DNA of 35,921 nucleotides. It comes from Candidatus Gastranaerophilales bacterium (lineage in GTDB: Bacteria > Cyanobacteriota > Vampirovibrionia > Gastranaerophilales > Gastranaerophilaceae). Location: the NCBI GenBank assembly GCA_944323195.1, contig CALURR010000101.1:1-35921 (forward strand), in the 5' to 3' direction. The notes below the pieces were generated by a model that did not search any database, was not told the DNA's origin, and saw only the letters and a program-made list of their open reading frames with translations. The position numbers were made by a program, and so were the translations under genes. Shown one piece after another: positions 24,606-32,255 of the stretch; the first letter of the stretch is position 1; each line of letters starts with the position of its first letter.

Positions 24606-25976
24606 ATGAATACAAATTTTAATCAAAAGCAAATTCTTGAAACAATAAGGATGATAAAAATTCATCATTTGGATATTAGAACTACTACTCTTTCTTTGAG
24701 TTTAAGGGATTGCTGTTCATCTGATACTAAAAAAACAGCAGCTAAAATTTATGATAAAATCATTAAATATGCGTCTAATTTAGTGAAATTTGCTAACGAA
24801 ATCGAAAACGAATATTCTATTCCTATTGTAAATAAAAGGATTGCCCTAACACCTATTTCGTTGATTGGCGAATCTTGCGATGATGTTGATTATGTATATT
24901 TAGCAAAAGCAATAGATAAAGCAGGGGCTGATGTTGGCGTTGATTTTATAGGCGGATTTTCAGCGCTTGTTGATAAAGGTTTTACAAAAGGCGATTTAAG
25001 ATTTTTTGAGCAAATTCCTGAAGCGTTAGCACAGACAAATAAACTTTGTTCATCTGTTAATCTTGGAACATCTAAAGCAGGTGTTAATATGGATGCTGTT
25101 TTAAAAACAGCTGATGTTATTAAGAAAACGGCAGAATTGACAAAAGAAAATGATAGCATAGGAGCTGCCAAATTTGTTTGTTTTTGTAATGCTGTAACAG
25201 ATAATCCTTTTATGGCAGGGGCTTTTTGTGGAGTAAATGAAGCAGAATGTGCGCTAAACATCGGCGTTTCGGGTCCTGGGGTTGTATCAAGCGCTATTGA
25301 ACAATTGGATAAAACAGCAGATTTTGGCGAAGTTGCAAATATAATTAAAAAAATGGCGTTTAAAATTACAACTACAGGAGAGTTAATTGGCCGCAGACTT
25401 GCTAAAAAATTAAATATTCCTTTTGGCGTAATAGATTTATCGCTAGCACCAACACCATTAAGAGGTGATAGTGTTGCTGAAATTTTTAAAGCCATGGGTT
25501 TAGAGCAAGCCGGTGCCCATGGAACAACAATGGCATTAGCAATGCTTAATGATGCAGTTAAAAAAGGCGGGATTATGGCTTCAAGCTATGTTGGCGGTCT
25601 TTCAGGCGCATTTATCCCTGTTTCCGAGGATGCCGGTATGATTGAAGCTGTTCAGATGGGCTCTTTGACTATAGATAAATTAGAAGCTATGACAAGTGTT
25701 TGTTCTGTTGGGCTTGATATGATAGCTATTTCAGGGGATACTCCTAATTCAACTATAGCCGGTATAATTGCTGACGAAATGGCAATTGGAATGATAAACA
25801 AAAAAACTACAGCAGTTAGAATTATTCCGGTAATAGGTAAAAAAGAAGGTGAAGTTGCAGAGTTTGGCGGACTTTTGGGGTCAGCTCCAATTATGAAGGT
25901 TAATCCTTATTCATCTGAAATTTTTGTAAATAGAGGAGGTAGAGTTCCGGCTCCACTTCATAGTTTAAATAATTAA
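24606..25976 (+). CDS. UPF0210 / DUF711 family protein
   Basis: This 456-residue cytosolic protein belongs to a conserved family of unclear function. Gly-rich motifs include '[19 protein letters not shown]', '[18 protein letters not shown]', '[20 protein letters not shown]', '[51 protein letters not shown]' and the C-terminal '[41 protein letters not shown]', which are well conserved in the family. The fold has been likened to glycyl-radical-type barrels, but no radical motif is present. I set the start at 24606 because AGGAATAAA precedes it and [17 protein letters not shown] is the expected start; a longer frame to 24534 would overlap the ACT gene. It forms a pair with the ACT protein. Confidence 0.88.
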   Translation: MNTNFNQKQILETIRMIKIHHLDIRTTTLSLSLRDCCSSDTKKTAAKIYDKIIKYASNLVKFANEIENEYSIPIVNKRIALTPISLIGESCDDVDYVYLAKAIDKAGADVGVDFIGGFSALVDKGFTKGDLRFFEQIPEALAQTNKLCSSVNLGTSKAGVNMDAVLKTADVIKKTAELTKENDSIGAAKFVCFCNAVTDNPFMAGAFCGVNEAECALNIGVSGPGVVSSAIEQLDKTADFGEVANIIKKMAFKITTTGELIGRRLAKKLNIPFGVIDLSLAPTPLRGDSVAEIFKAMGLEQAGAHGTTMALAMLNDAVKKGGIMASSYVGGLSGAFIPVSEDAGMIEAVQMGSLTIDKLEAMTSVCSVGLDMIAISGDTPNSTIAGIIADEMAIGMINKKTTAVRIIPVIGKKEGEVAEFGGLLGSAPIMKVNPYSSEIFVNRGGRVPAPLHSLNN

Positions 25977-25987
25977 AAGAAGAAGAT

Positions 25988-26746
25988 ATGTTAATTGATA
26001 CTCACGCTCATATAAATATGGTTGAAGATCCCAAAAAGGCTATAGAAGAAGCAAGAAACGCCGGTGTTGGGATAATTATTATTCCGAGCGCTTCAAGTGA
26101 TGATTTTGAAAAAATATTAGAAATATGTCATCAAAATAATGACATATATGCGCTTTTAGGTGTTCATCCTGAGGATTGCGAGAAATTCAATGATGACACT
26201 GCAAAAAAAATAATTGAACTTGCAAAAGATAAAAAAGTTGTGGGTATTGGTGAAATTGGGCTTGATTATCATTATACAAAAGAAAATAAAGATATTCAAA
26301 AAAGGTGTTTTATAACACAATTAGAAATTGCAAAAATGCTGAATTTGCCTGTTGTGGTTCATGATAGAGAAGCACATAAAGATACTTTTGATATTTTAGT
26401 TGAGTCTAAAGTTAAAAAAGTTTTATTGCATTGTTTTTCCGGTTCCACTGAGTTTATGAAACAGTGCTGTAATCAAGGATATAAGATTGCACTTGGCGGG
26501 GTTGTAACTTTTAAAAATGCAATTGAACCAAAAGAAGTTGCGCGCGAAATTGATTTGAAAGATTTAATGCTTGAAACAGATTCACCTTATCTTACGCCAC
26601 ATCCTTTTAGAGGAATGGAAAATTCTCCTAAATATATTGGTTTTGTTGCAAAAGAAATTGCTAAATTGAAAAATATACCCTATGATAGTATTGTGTTTGA
26701 AACATCAAAAAACGCTAAAGAATTTTTTAATATAACAGAGGAGTAG
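25988..26746 (+). CDS. tatD: TatD-family metal-dependent hydrolase
   Basis: This 252-residue TIM-barrel hydrolase of the TatD group includes metal-dependent 3'-5' exonucleases and D-tyrosyl/other repair nucleases. The metal ligands are visible: H-x-H in 'MLIDTHAHINM', Glu in 'VVGIGEIGLDYHY', His in 'LPVVVHDREAH', His in 'VLLHCFSGS', and Asp in 'LETDSPYLTPHPFRG'. It follows UPF0210 by 11 bases with AAGAAGAAG upstream. The 85-residue gene follows 4 bases later. Its context is a housekeeping-type operon, not a secretion operon. Confidence 0.94.
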   Translation: MLIDTHAHINMVEDPKKAIEEARNAGVGIIIIPSASSDDFEKILEICHQNNDIYALLGVHPEDCEKFNDDTAKKIIELAKDKKVVGIGEIGLDYHYTKENKDIQKRCFITQLEIAKMLNLPVVVHDREAHKDTFDILVESKVKKVLLHCFSGSTEFMKQCCNQGYKIALGGVVTFKNAIEPKEVAREIDLKDLMLETDSPYLTPHPFRGMENSPKYIGFVAKEIAKLKNIPYDSIVFETSKNAKEFFNITEE

Positions 26747-26750
26747 AATA

Positions 26751-27008
26751 ATGTCACAACAACAAATACAAGGAAAAATAATGACAAGACAAGCAGTGTT
26801 GCTTTTTTGTAAGGATATGGCACAGCCTTTAGTTTTATATTTTGATAATGCTCAAAAAGTATATGAAGATATAAAACTTTTGATTAACACTCCGGATGTT
26901 AAAATGGTTGAATTTGAACCATTAGGACCAATTAAAAAGGCGTCAATTTTGTCTGATAGAATTGTTGCTGTTGCAATGCAAGAAGAAAAATATATTACTC
27001 AGGAATAA
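26751..27008 (+). CDS. Small protein of unknown function (85 aa)
   Basis: This compact soluble protein starts 4 bases after tatD with a good GAGGAG site, and 3 bases separate it from tlyA. It has an alpha/beta pattern: 'TRQAVLLFCKDMAQPLVLYFDNAQKVYEDIKLLINTPDVKMVEFEPLGPIKKASILSDRIVAVAMQEEKYI'. The C-terminal strand 'DRIVAVAMQEE' and aromatic 'VEFEPLGPIKK' suggest a small ligand- or protein-binding domain. No family is recognised. The tight spacing on both sides supports a real gene. Confidence 0.7.
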   Translation: MSQQQIQGKIMTRQAVLLFCKDMAQPLVLYFDNAQKVYEDIKLLINTPDVKMVEFEPLGPIKKASILSDRIVAVAMQEEKYITQE

Positions 27009-27011
27009 AAA

Positions 27012-27794
27012 GTGGCAAAAAAAAGACTTGATTTAATTTTATTTGAGAGAGGTTTTTTTGATACAAAAAGCGCTGCAAGCGCCTCTATTTTGGCGCATAA
27101 TGTTAAAATAAATGATGTTGTCATTTCAAAAGCAGGCGAAATGTTTAATGAAGATGTTTTGTTTGACGAAAAAAAACCGGCTAAAATAGAAATTAATTCA
27201 ATTCCTTATGTTTCAAGGGGAGGTTTAAAGCTTGAGGCTGCAATTAGGGCGTTTAATATTGATTTAAAAGATAAAATCTGTATTGATATGGGTGCTTCAA
27301 CAGGTGGTTTTACTGATTGTATGCTTCAACATGGTGCAAAATTCGTTTATGCGCTTGATTGCGGATATAATCAATTAGCTTGGAAATTAAGAAATGAACC
27401 CAAAATTAAATCAATAGAAAAGATAAATGTAAAAAATTGTACTTTTTTTGATGTTTATAATATTGATGAGCTACCGCAAGAAGAATTACCTTCTTTTATG
27501 AGTATGGATTTATCTTTTATATCAATCAAAAAAGTTCTTGAAAATTGCAAAAATTTAATCAGGGATGACGCAAATGCAGTATTATTAATTAAGCCGCAAT
27601 TTGAAGCTCAAAGAGCTGATATTGAAAAAGGCGGTGTAGTCAAAGATGAAAAAGTTAGAAAAAAAATAATAAAAGATATAGAAGAATTTTGTGCTTCAGT
27701 TGGTTTTGTTTCTCAGGGGGTTATTGAAAGTCCAATACAAGGAGCAAAAAGCAAAAATACCGAATATCTTATTTATTTAAAAAGGGGAAATTGA
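27012..27794 (+). CDS. tlyA: TlyA-family rRNA (cytidine-2'-O)-methyltransferase
   Basis: TlyA methylates the 2'-O of cytidines in 16S and 23S rRNA; the name hemolysin is historical. The 260-residue protein has an N-terminal S4-like RNA-binding domain (about 1-60, 'KKRLDLILFERGFFDTKSAASASILAHNVKINDVVISKAG'), the linker 'YVSRGGLKLEAAI', and an FtsJ-like SAM domain: 'CIDMGASTGGFTDCMLQHGAKFVYALDCGYNQL', 'MSMDLSFISIKKVL' and 'AVLLIKPQFEA'. The catalytic K-D-K-E type residues fall in these segments. The start is GTG with AGGAATAAAA upstream. It overlaps the next gene by TGATG. Confidence 0.93.
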   Translation: MAKKRLDLILFERGFFDTKSAASASILAHNVKINDVVISKAGEMFNEDVLFDEKKPAKIEINSIPYVSRGGLKLEAAIRAFNIDLKDKICIDMGASTGGFTDCMLQHGAKFVYALDCGYNQLAWKLRNEPKIKSIEKINVKNCTFFDVYNIDELPQEELPSFMSMDLSFISIKKVLENCKNLIRDDANAVLLIKPQFEAQRADIEKGGVVKDEKVRKKIIKDIEEFCASVGFVSQGVIESPIQGAKSKNTEYLIYLKRGN

Positions 27795-29056
27795 TGCCAA
27801 GCGTAGTTGATAGTTTAAATTTAATCAGCAAAACAATGGAGAGTATTCTTGATTTTGTTGCACAAGATGAAACATTGTCTAATGATTTTAGGGAATATCT
27901 TGAACTGAATAATATTGAAATAGAAACAGAGCGCGAATTTAATAATGTTATTATTCAGTATATGCTTGATATGAAAATGCAAAATGGATTAAGAGTTTTA
28001 GAATATTATAGAAGAAACAATAAAACCTATGATGAAATTATCGATGCTCTTTTAAATTCATTTTGCGGTGTTTTTAAAATAGAGAAAATATTATCCAACG
28101 CTTACGATGTTGAATGTTTGACTTCAGGAGCAAAATTAACTTTAATTCCTATGGTAAAAATGAGTCACCTGAAGCAAATTGGAAGATATGATTATATTCA
28201 AGCAAGGATTTTAGAACTTGATAGTGTTCAATATATTTTAGAAATTTATGATGTAATTTCAGAATATAATCTTTACGCTGCAACAACATCGGCAATTAAA
28301 TATATGCTTCAAAATCCTAAGAGTGCATATTTTAAAAATGAAGAAAAAAGAAAACAGTTGGAAAAAAGTGTAGCTGAATTTTGGGAAAAATTCAACGAGT
28401 GCTTTGATTGTCAATTTGTTGTAACAACAAACAAAAAAGTTGATAAATTAATCGAGTATTTTAATAAATTCAGATTGGATAATCAAAAAGAAGATTATTT
28501 GGAATTAATTGAAAAAGTTGAAAAAAATAGATTTATTAAAGTTCAAGAGCTAAATTGTGATGATGAAACATTTATGCAAAATGCGATTGGCGGTTTTTCA
28601 TCTCACAAAGAGATTTATGACGTTGCACTATGGGCTGATAAAAAAAGAGGATTGTATATTATTCCATTTTTTGAAACATTTATGAAGTGTTTTAAGGAAG
28701 AAATTGAAAATAAGGATGAATGTATAAAAGAGTTTTTAACAAGCGACAAAATTCCTCCAAGCGTTATAAAATATGCTAAAGAAAATAATGAGAATTTCTT
28801 TGAAATTGTAAACAAAGTTTTAAAGACAAATTTTTCTAATTTAGAAGAACTTTTATTTAATACAAAAACTGCTTTTATTGATAGCGGGGTGTTTTCTCCG
28901 GTTATTATACTTTTTAATTCTGAATTGTTTTCGACTTTGATTGGAATTGAAGAAAAACCGCAAGAAAATAATGAGAAAAAAGAAGTGGGCAGGAACGATT
29001 TGTGTCCTTGCGGTTCAGGGTTAAAATATAAAAAATGTTGTGGAAAAAATAGTTAA
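27794..29056 (+). CDS. SEC-C motif protein of unknown function
   Basis: This 420-residue soluble helical protein ends in a zinc-binding SEC-C motif, 'VGRNDLCPCGSGLKYKKCCGKNS' (Cys-x-Cys-x8-Cys-Cys pattern), as found at the C-terminus of SecA and many stand-alone proteins. The rest is helix-rich (about 1-400) with no enzyme motif. A beta-containing stretch 'VECLTSGAKLTLIPMVKMSHLKQIGRYDYIQARIL' lies near residues 110-145. I set the start at the ATG at 27794, which overlaps the tlyA stop in TGATG, over the TTG one codon earlier. It is the last gene of the deoC-to-SEC-C run. Function unknown. Confidence 0.82.
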   Translation: MPSVVDSLNLISKTMESILDFVAQDETLSNDFREYLELNNIEIETEREFNNVIIQYMLDMKMQNGLRVLEYYRRNNKTYDEIIDALLNSFCGVFKIEKILSNAYDVECLTSGAKLTLIPMVKMSHLKQIGRYDYIQARILELDSVQYILEIYDVISEYNLYAATTSAIKYMLQNPKSAYFKNEEKRKQLEKSVAEFWEKFNECFDCQFVVTTNKKVDKLIEYFNKFRLDNQKEDYLELIEKVEKNRFIKVQELNCDDETFMQNAIGGFSSHKEIYDVALWADKKRGLYIIPFFETFMKCFKEEIENKDECIKEFLTSDKIPPSVIKYAKENNENFFEIVNKVLKTNFSNLEELLFNTKTAFIDSGVFSPVIILFNSELFSTLIGIEEKPQENNEKKEVGRNDLCPCGSGLKYKKCCGKNS

Positions 29057-29058
29057 TA

Positions 29059-29087
29059 TTGGCTTTTAAAAAAATAGAAAATATGAT
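29059..29087 (+). promoter_or_regulatory. Predicted promoter of the thioredoxin gene
   Basis: TTGGCT (29059-29064) and TATGAT (29082-29087) are separated by 17 bases. The transcript would start near 29094 and contains AAAGGAG before the ATG. Confidence 0.55.
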
Positions 29088-29120
29088 ATAGATAAGAATA
29101 TATATAAAAAGGAGTTTAAA

Positions 29121-29636
29121 ATGTCAGAAGAACAAAACGTTGTAAAAGAACCAAAAAATAATCAAAGATGGCTTGTTATTTTAACAATTGTTTCATTGTT
29201 ATTTTCAATAAGTGCATTAGTGCTATCTTCGTTAACTTATACTGGAGTTGATTCAGGTTCTCATGGCGGTAAAGTTGTGATTTCTAAAAAATATGATAAA
29301 GGTAAATCACTACAAAAAGCACTTGATTCAGGAAAACCTGTTTTAGTATTTTTCTATACTGATTGGTGTGGTTTCTGTCAAAAATTTGCACCTACATATG
29401 ATAAAGTATCTAAAAATTCTAAAATTAAAAAGAACTTCGCTGTTGCTTATGTAAATTGCGAAAAAGATGAAAATAGAGCACTTATGGCTGAATATGGAGT
29501 TCAAGGATTTCCAAGTGTATTTGTAATTGATAAACAAGGAAAAAGAACTCAATTAGACAATAATACATTCTTCAATGAAGATTCAAAAGATGTTGTAGTT
29601 GAAGATGCTCTTGAGTTAATTGGTATTGATGACTAA
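29121..29636 (+). CDS. Membrane-anchored thioredoxin-like protein
   Basis: This 171-residue protein has a short cytosolic N-terminus, a single membrane anchor (about residues 17-39, WLVILTIVSLLFSISALVLSSLT), and a thioredoxin fold outside the membrane. The active site is W-C-G-F-C (about residues 86-90) in 'LVFFYTDWCGFCQKFAPTYDKV', and the cis-Pro is in 'VQGFPSVFVID'. G-F is an unusual middle pair compared with G-P of thioredoxin and suggests a disulfide reductase or oxidase for exported proteins. There are no ccd or dsb genes nearby. AAAGGAG precedes the ATG. It shares a bidirectional terminator with the converging radical-subunit gene. Confidence 0.88.
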   Translation: MSEEQNVVKEPKNNQRWLVILTIVSLLFSISALVLSSLTYTGVDSGSHGGKVVISKKYDKGKSLQKALDSGKPVLVFFYTDWCGFCQKFAPTYDKVSKNSKIKKNFAVAYVNCEKDENRALMAEYGVQGFPSVFVIDKQGKRTQLDNNTFFNEDSKDVVVEDALELIGIDD

Positions 29637-29652
29637 TAAAAATAAAATAATA

Positions 29653-29684
29653 AAAAAGGGTTTTGCTTTTGCAAAACCCTTTTT
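29653..29684. terminator. Bidirectional terminator between thioredoxin and radical-subunit copy 2
   Basis: AAAAAGGGTTTTGC (29653-29666) pairs with GCAAAACCCTTTTT (29671-29684) around a TTTT loop, a strong 14-bp stem with A- and T-runs. Confidence 0.92.
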
Positions 29685-29689
29685 GTTTG

Positions 29690-29929
29690 CTATCCCAATT
29701 TAGAGTGGAATGTTCTTGAGATAACGTCGTCTTGTTGTTCTTTTGTCAGCTTAATGAAATTAACCGCGTAACCTGAAACCCTAACTGTTAGCTGAGGATA
29801 TTTTTCAGGGTGTGCTTGCGCATCTAATAGAGTATCTCTGTTAAAAACATTTACGTTTAAATGATGACCGCCTTTTTCCACATAGCCATCCAATAAATTA
29901 ATTAAATTTTCTTCTTGTTGAGTAGTCAT
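29690..29929 (-). CDS. Stand-alone glycyl-radical subunit of pyruvate formate-lyase (copy 2)
   Basis: This 79-residue protein matches copy 1 (20750) at 75 positions, including radical Gly53 in R-V-S-G-Y-A-V and 'PEKYPQLTV'. Differences are E18/D, G20/C, G21/R and D32/E. It keeps the Gly-Gly of the family's 'E-G-G-Q-H-L-N-V', which copy 1 has lost. About 31 codons differ silently, so it is not a recent duplication or an assembly artefact, and it is under strong protein-level selection. It follows rubredoxin by 12 bases with AAAGGAG. It is part of a two-gene unit divergent from a Crp/Fnr regulator, away from pflB. The likely role is a spare radical domain supplied under redox stress (inference). 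Confidence 0.93.
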   Translation of the reverse strand: MTTQQEENLINLLDGYVEKGGHHLNVNVFNRDTLLDAQAHPEKYPQLTVRVSGYAVNFIKLTKEQQDDVISRTFHSKLG

Positions 29930-29941
29930 TTTATCTCCTTT

Positions 29942-30100
29942 TTATTCTTTAGTAAATTCATCTTTTGCGGCAAAACATAAAGGGCAAGTCCAGTCAGAAG
30001 CCAAATCCTCAAATCTTGTGCCTGCTTCTATTTTGTTTTCTAAATCTCCCAAGTCTTCATTGTATACATAGCCGCATAATTCACATATATATTTTGCCAT
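29942..30100 (-). CDS. Rubredoxin
   Basis: This 52-residue electron carrier has a single iron held by four Cys: C6 and C9 in 'YICELCGYVYN', and C39 and C42 in 'DWTCPLCFAAKDEF'. 'GTRFEDLASDWTCPLC' is the standard rubredoxin core. Phe43 stands in the position usually held by Gly. Rubredoxins pass electrons to oxygen- and peroxide-reducing enzymes (superoxide reductase, rubrerythrin, flavodiiron proteins) in anaerobes. No such partner is in the window. AAAAAGGAA precedes the ATG at 30100. It is the first gene of the unit with radical-subunit copy 2. Confidence 0.93.
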   Translation of the reverse strand: MAKYICELCGYVYNEDLGDLENKIEAGTRFEDLASDWTCPLCFAAKDEFTKE

Positions 30101-30138
30101 ATTTGTTTCCTTTTTTATATTTCCTTTTTGACATTTTT

Positions 30139-30144
30139 ATTATA
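30139..30144 (-). promoter_or_regulatory. Predicted -10 box of the rubredoxin-radical subunit unit
   Basis: Read on the minus strand this is TATAAT. The predicted start is near 30132. At 17 bases upstream there is no -35 match, as expected for an activator-dependent promoter. The inverted repeat 30166-30181 is centred at 30173.5, which is -41.5 by this numbering. Confidence 0.6.
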
Positions 30145-30155
30145 CACTTGTTTTG

Positions 30156-30181
30156 ACAACATTTCTGTTGTTTTTACAACA
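30156..30181. promoter_or_regulatory. Composite operator of three alternating half-sites
   Basis: Half-sites ACAACA (30156-30161), TGTTGT (30166-30171) and ACAACA (30176-30181) are each separated by 4 bases. They form two overlapping inverted repeats. The right-hand one, TGTTGT-N4-ACAACA, has the size and 4-base spacing of a Crp/Fnr-family site. It lies between the rubredoxin unit and the divergent Crp/Fnr gene, and its centre is at -41.5 for the rubredoxin promoter. The regulator is probably the protein encoded next door (inference). Confidence 0.65.
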
Positions 30182-30194
30182 AAAAGGAAAATTT

Positions 30195-30863
30195 ATGCAA
30201 AAATATTATCAAAAAATTAAAAATTCTCCAATTTTTTATGGTATGGCAGATTCTGAGCTTGACAGAATGCTTGAATGTTTTAAGGCTGTAATTAAACATT
30301 ATGAATCAGGGGATACCATAATTCGAAGTGGCGATATTATAACTAAAATTTATTTAATACTCGATGGTGAGGTTAATATTGAAAAAGATAGTTACTGGGG
30401 AAGAAGAATTATTATTCAAAAATTACATGAAAATAATAACATTGCACTATCTTTAGTGGCTTCAAAAAATACAGAATCAAATGTGAATGCAATTTGTACA
30501 AAAGATGCTATAGTTTTGATTTTAAATTATGAAAAGTGTTCTGCTATGTGTCAAAATGCTTGTATGCATCATGGGGCATTTATTAGAAACATGTTTAAAA
30601 TATTATCAAAAGAAAATGTAGAGTTGATTGAAAAAATTGAAAACATTTCCCAAAAATCTATAAGAGATAAACTATTAACCTATTTATCAAACGAAAGTCA
30701 AAAACGTAAATCGAATATGTTTGAAATACAATTTAATCGTCAAGAATTGGCAGATTACCTTAATATAGATAGATCGGCAATGTCTTTCGAGTTATCAAAA
30801 TTAAAGCAAGAAGGGTTTATTAACTATAAGAAAAATAAATTTATATTAAAGGTTCAAGTTTAA
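30195..30863 (+). CDS. Crp/Fnr-family transcriptional regulator
   Basis: This 222-residue regulator has an N-terminal cyclic-nucleotide-like beta barrel (about 10-125, 'FKAVIKHYESGDTIIRSGDIITKIYLILDGEVNIEKDS'), a dimer helix, and a C-terminal winged HTH (about 150-222, 'IRDKLLTYLSNESQKRKSNMFEIQFNRQELADYLNIDRSAMSFELSKLKQEGFI'). Cys residues occur in 'AICTKDAIV' and 'EKCSAMCQNACMHHG', but they do not match the N-terminal Fe-S Cys set of FNR, so the signal (haem, thiol redox or a ligand) is open. I chose the ATG at 30195 with AAAAAGGAAA upstream; an earlier TTG at 30153 would place the operator inside the gene. It is divergent from rubredoxin and radical-subunit copy 2, which are its likely targets, and may also regulate itself. 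Confidence 0.9.
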   Translation: MQKYYQKIKNSPIFYGMADSELDRMLECFKAVIKHYESGDTIIRSGDIITKIYLILDGEVNIEKDSYWGRRIIIQKLHENNNIALSLVASKNTESNVNAICTKDAIVLILNYEKCSAMCQNACMHHGAFIRNMFKILSKENVELIEKIENISQKSIRDKLLTYLSNESQKRKSNMFEIQFNRQELADYLNIDRSAMSFELSKLKQEGFINYKKNKFILKVQV

Positions 30864-30875
30864 ATATACATTATA

Positions 30876-30906
30876 TTGACCATGTTTTTTGTTTTTAGTT
30901 TATAAT
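30876..30906 (+). promoter_or_regulatory. Possible promoter of tig
   Basis: TTGACC (30876-30881) and TATAAT (30901-30906) are spaced by 19 bases, longer than ideal. A second TATAAT at 30925-30930 is too close to the ribosome site to be useful. Confidence 0.4.
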
Positions 30907-30941
30907 ATATTATACGTAAAATATTATAATTGAGAGGTGCC

Positions 30942-32228
30942 ATGACAAATACAGTTACAATCGATGATAAAAACATCGCAACAATAGATATGACAATTGA
31001 TGCAGCTTTTGCTAAAGAAACTTATGAAAGAACCTTAAAAGCTTATGGTGCAAATGTTAATATTGCAGGTTTCAGAAAAGGAAAAGCTCCAAATAATATC
31101 GTTGAAAAATATGTTGGAGAAGAAAGAATTAAGGCAGAAGTTATTGATAGGCTTTTTCCAAGCGAATTTCAAAAAGCTGTTGATGAAAATAAATTAAATA
31201 TTGCTTTTAGACCCGAAATTGAACATATTGATTTTACGGTTGGTCAAGATTTAAAATTAACAGCAAAAGTTGAGCTAAAGCCTGAAGTTAAGCTTGGTGC
31301 TTATAAAGATGTTGAAGTTGAATATTCTGAAGTAAAACCTGAAGAAGGTGCTATGGAAAAAGAACTTGAACAAACAAGAAGAAGATTTTCAACTCTAGAA
31401 AAAGTTGATAGAAAATCAACAGATAAAGATACTGTTGTGTTCGATTTTGAAGGCTTTGTTGATGGTGAAAAAATTGAACATGGCGAAGGTAAAAATTATA
31501 GTTTAGATCTTGCTAATTCAAACTTTATCCCTGGGTTTGCCGAAGGTTTAGTGGGTCATAGCGCAGGGGAAGAATTTACAATTGATGTTACATTCCCTGA
31601 AGAATACCATGAAGAAAAACTAAAGGGTGCTAAAGCACAGTTTAAAATCAATCTTCATGAAGTAAAAGAAAGAAAAATGCCTGAGCTTGATGATGAATTG
31701 GCTAAAAAAGCAGGAAAAGATACACTTGAAGCATTAAAAGAAGATATTCAAAAATATCTTGATACAATTACTAAAAATCAAAACGATAGATTAAAATCAG
31801 ATGCTATATTTGAAAAAGTATTATCTACTACAGAAATCCAAATCCAAGACTCAATGCTGGATAGAGAATATCAAGCAATAATGGATGAAGCAAGACAAAC
31901 AGCAGCTCAACAAGGTGCTGACTTTGATAAATTAGTTGAGCAAGAAGGCAAAGAAAATGTTGAAAAACGTTTTAGAGAAGAAGCTCAAAAAAGAATTAAA
32001 AATTCATTAATTGTTGAGAAAATCGCTCAAGAGGCTGATTTAAAAATTGAGCAAAAGGATATAATGGAACATATTAACCAAATGGCTGCTATGTATGGAA
32101 TGCCTGCGGTTCAATTGTTTGAAGAAATGAGAAAAAATCCTAATTCATTTGCAGCAATTTCTCAACAAATTACAGCAAATAAAGTAAATGAATTTTTATT
32201 GAATAATAATAAATTTATAGCAAAATAG
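30942..32228 (+). CDS. tig: Trigger factor
   Basis: Trigger factor is the ribosome-bound chaperone and peptidyl-prolyl isomerase. The 428-residue protein has the ribosome-binding domain (about 1-110) with the signature 'NIAGFRKGKAPNNIVEKYVG' (G-F-R-K-G-x-A-P). An FKBP-type domain (about 145-240, 'DKDTVVFDFEGFVDGEKIEHGEGKNYSLDLANSNFIPGFAEGLVGHSAGEEFTIDVTFPEEYHEEKLKGAKAQF') and a helical C-terminal domain follow. I set the start at ATG 30942 with GAGAGGTG upstream, against a TTG at 30930 in the same frame. clpP and clpX follow, the usual tig-clpP-clpX order. Confidence 0.95.
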   Translation: MTNTVTIDDKNIATIDMTIDAAFAKETYERTLKAYGANVNIAGFRKGKAPNNIVEKYVGEERIKAEVIDRLFPSEFQKAVDENKLNIAFRPEIEHIDFTVGQDLKLTAKVELKPEVKLGAYKDVEVEYSEVKPEEGAMEKELEQTRRRFSTLEKVDRKSTDKDTVVFDFEGFVDGEKIEHGEGKNYSLDLANSNFIPGFAEGLVGHSAGEEFTIDVTFPEEYHEEKLKGAKAQFKINLHEVKERKMPELDDELAKKAGKDTLEALKEDIQKYLDTITKNQNDRLKSDAIFEKVLSTTEIQIQDSMLDREYQAIMDEARQTAAQQGADFDKLVEQEGKENVEKRFREEAQKRIKNSLIVEKIAQEADLKIEQKDIMEHINQMAAMYGMPAVQLFEEMRKNPNSFAAISQQITANKVNEFLLNNNKFIAK

Positions 32229-32255
32229 AATACAGTTGAAAGGATATAAAATAAG

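Noticed and set aside
24890-25495. 201-codon open frame on the minus strand opposite UPF0210
   Set aside because: It lies entirely in a well-supported gene, has Ser/Ala-rich low-complexity content typical of antisense reading, and no ribosome site.
29690-29929. Radical-subunit copy 2 as a truncated PFL fragment
   Set aside because: It has a strong ribosome site, an operon partner, a terminator, and about 31 silent versus 4 amino-acid differences from copy 1, which indicates selection.
30153-30194. TTG at 30153 as the start of the Crp/Fnr regulator
   Set aside because: It has no good Shine-Dalgarno and would put the operator inside the gene. The ATG at 30195 has AAAAAGGAAA and gives the usual family N-terminus.
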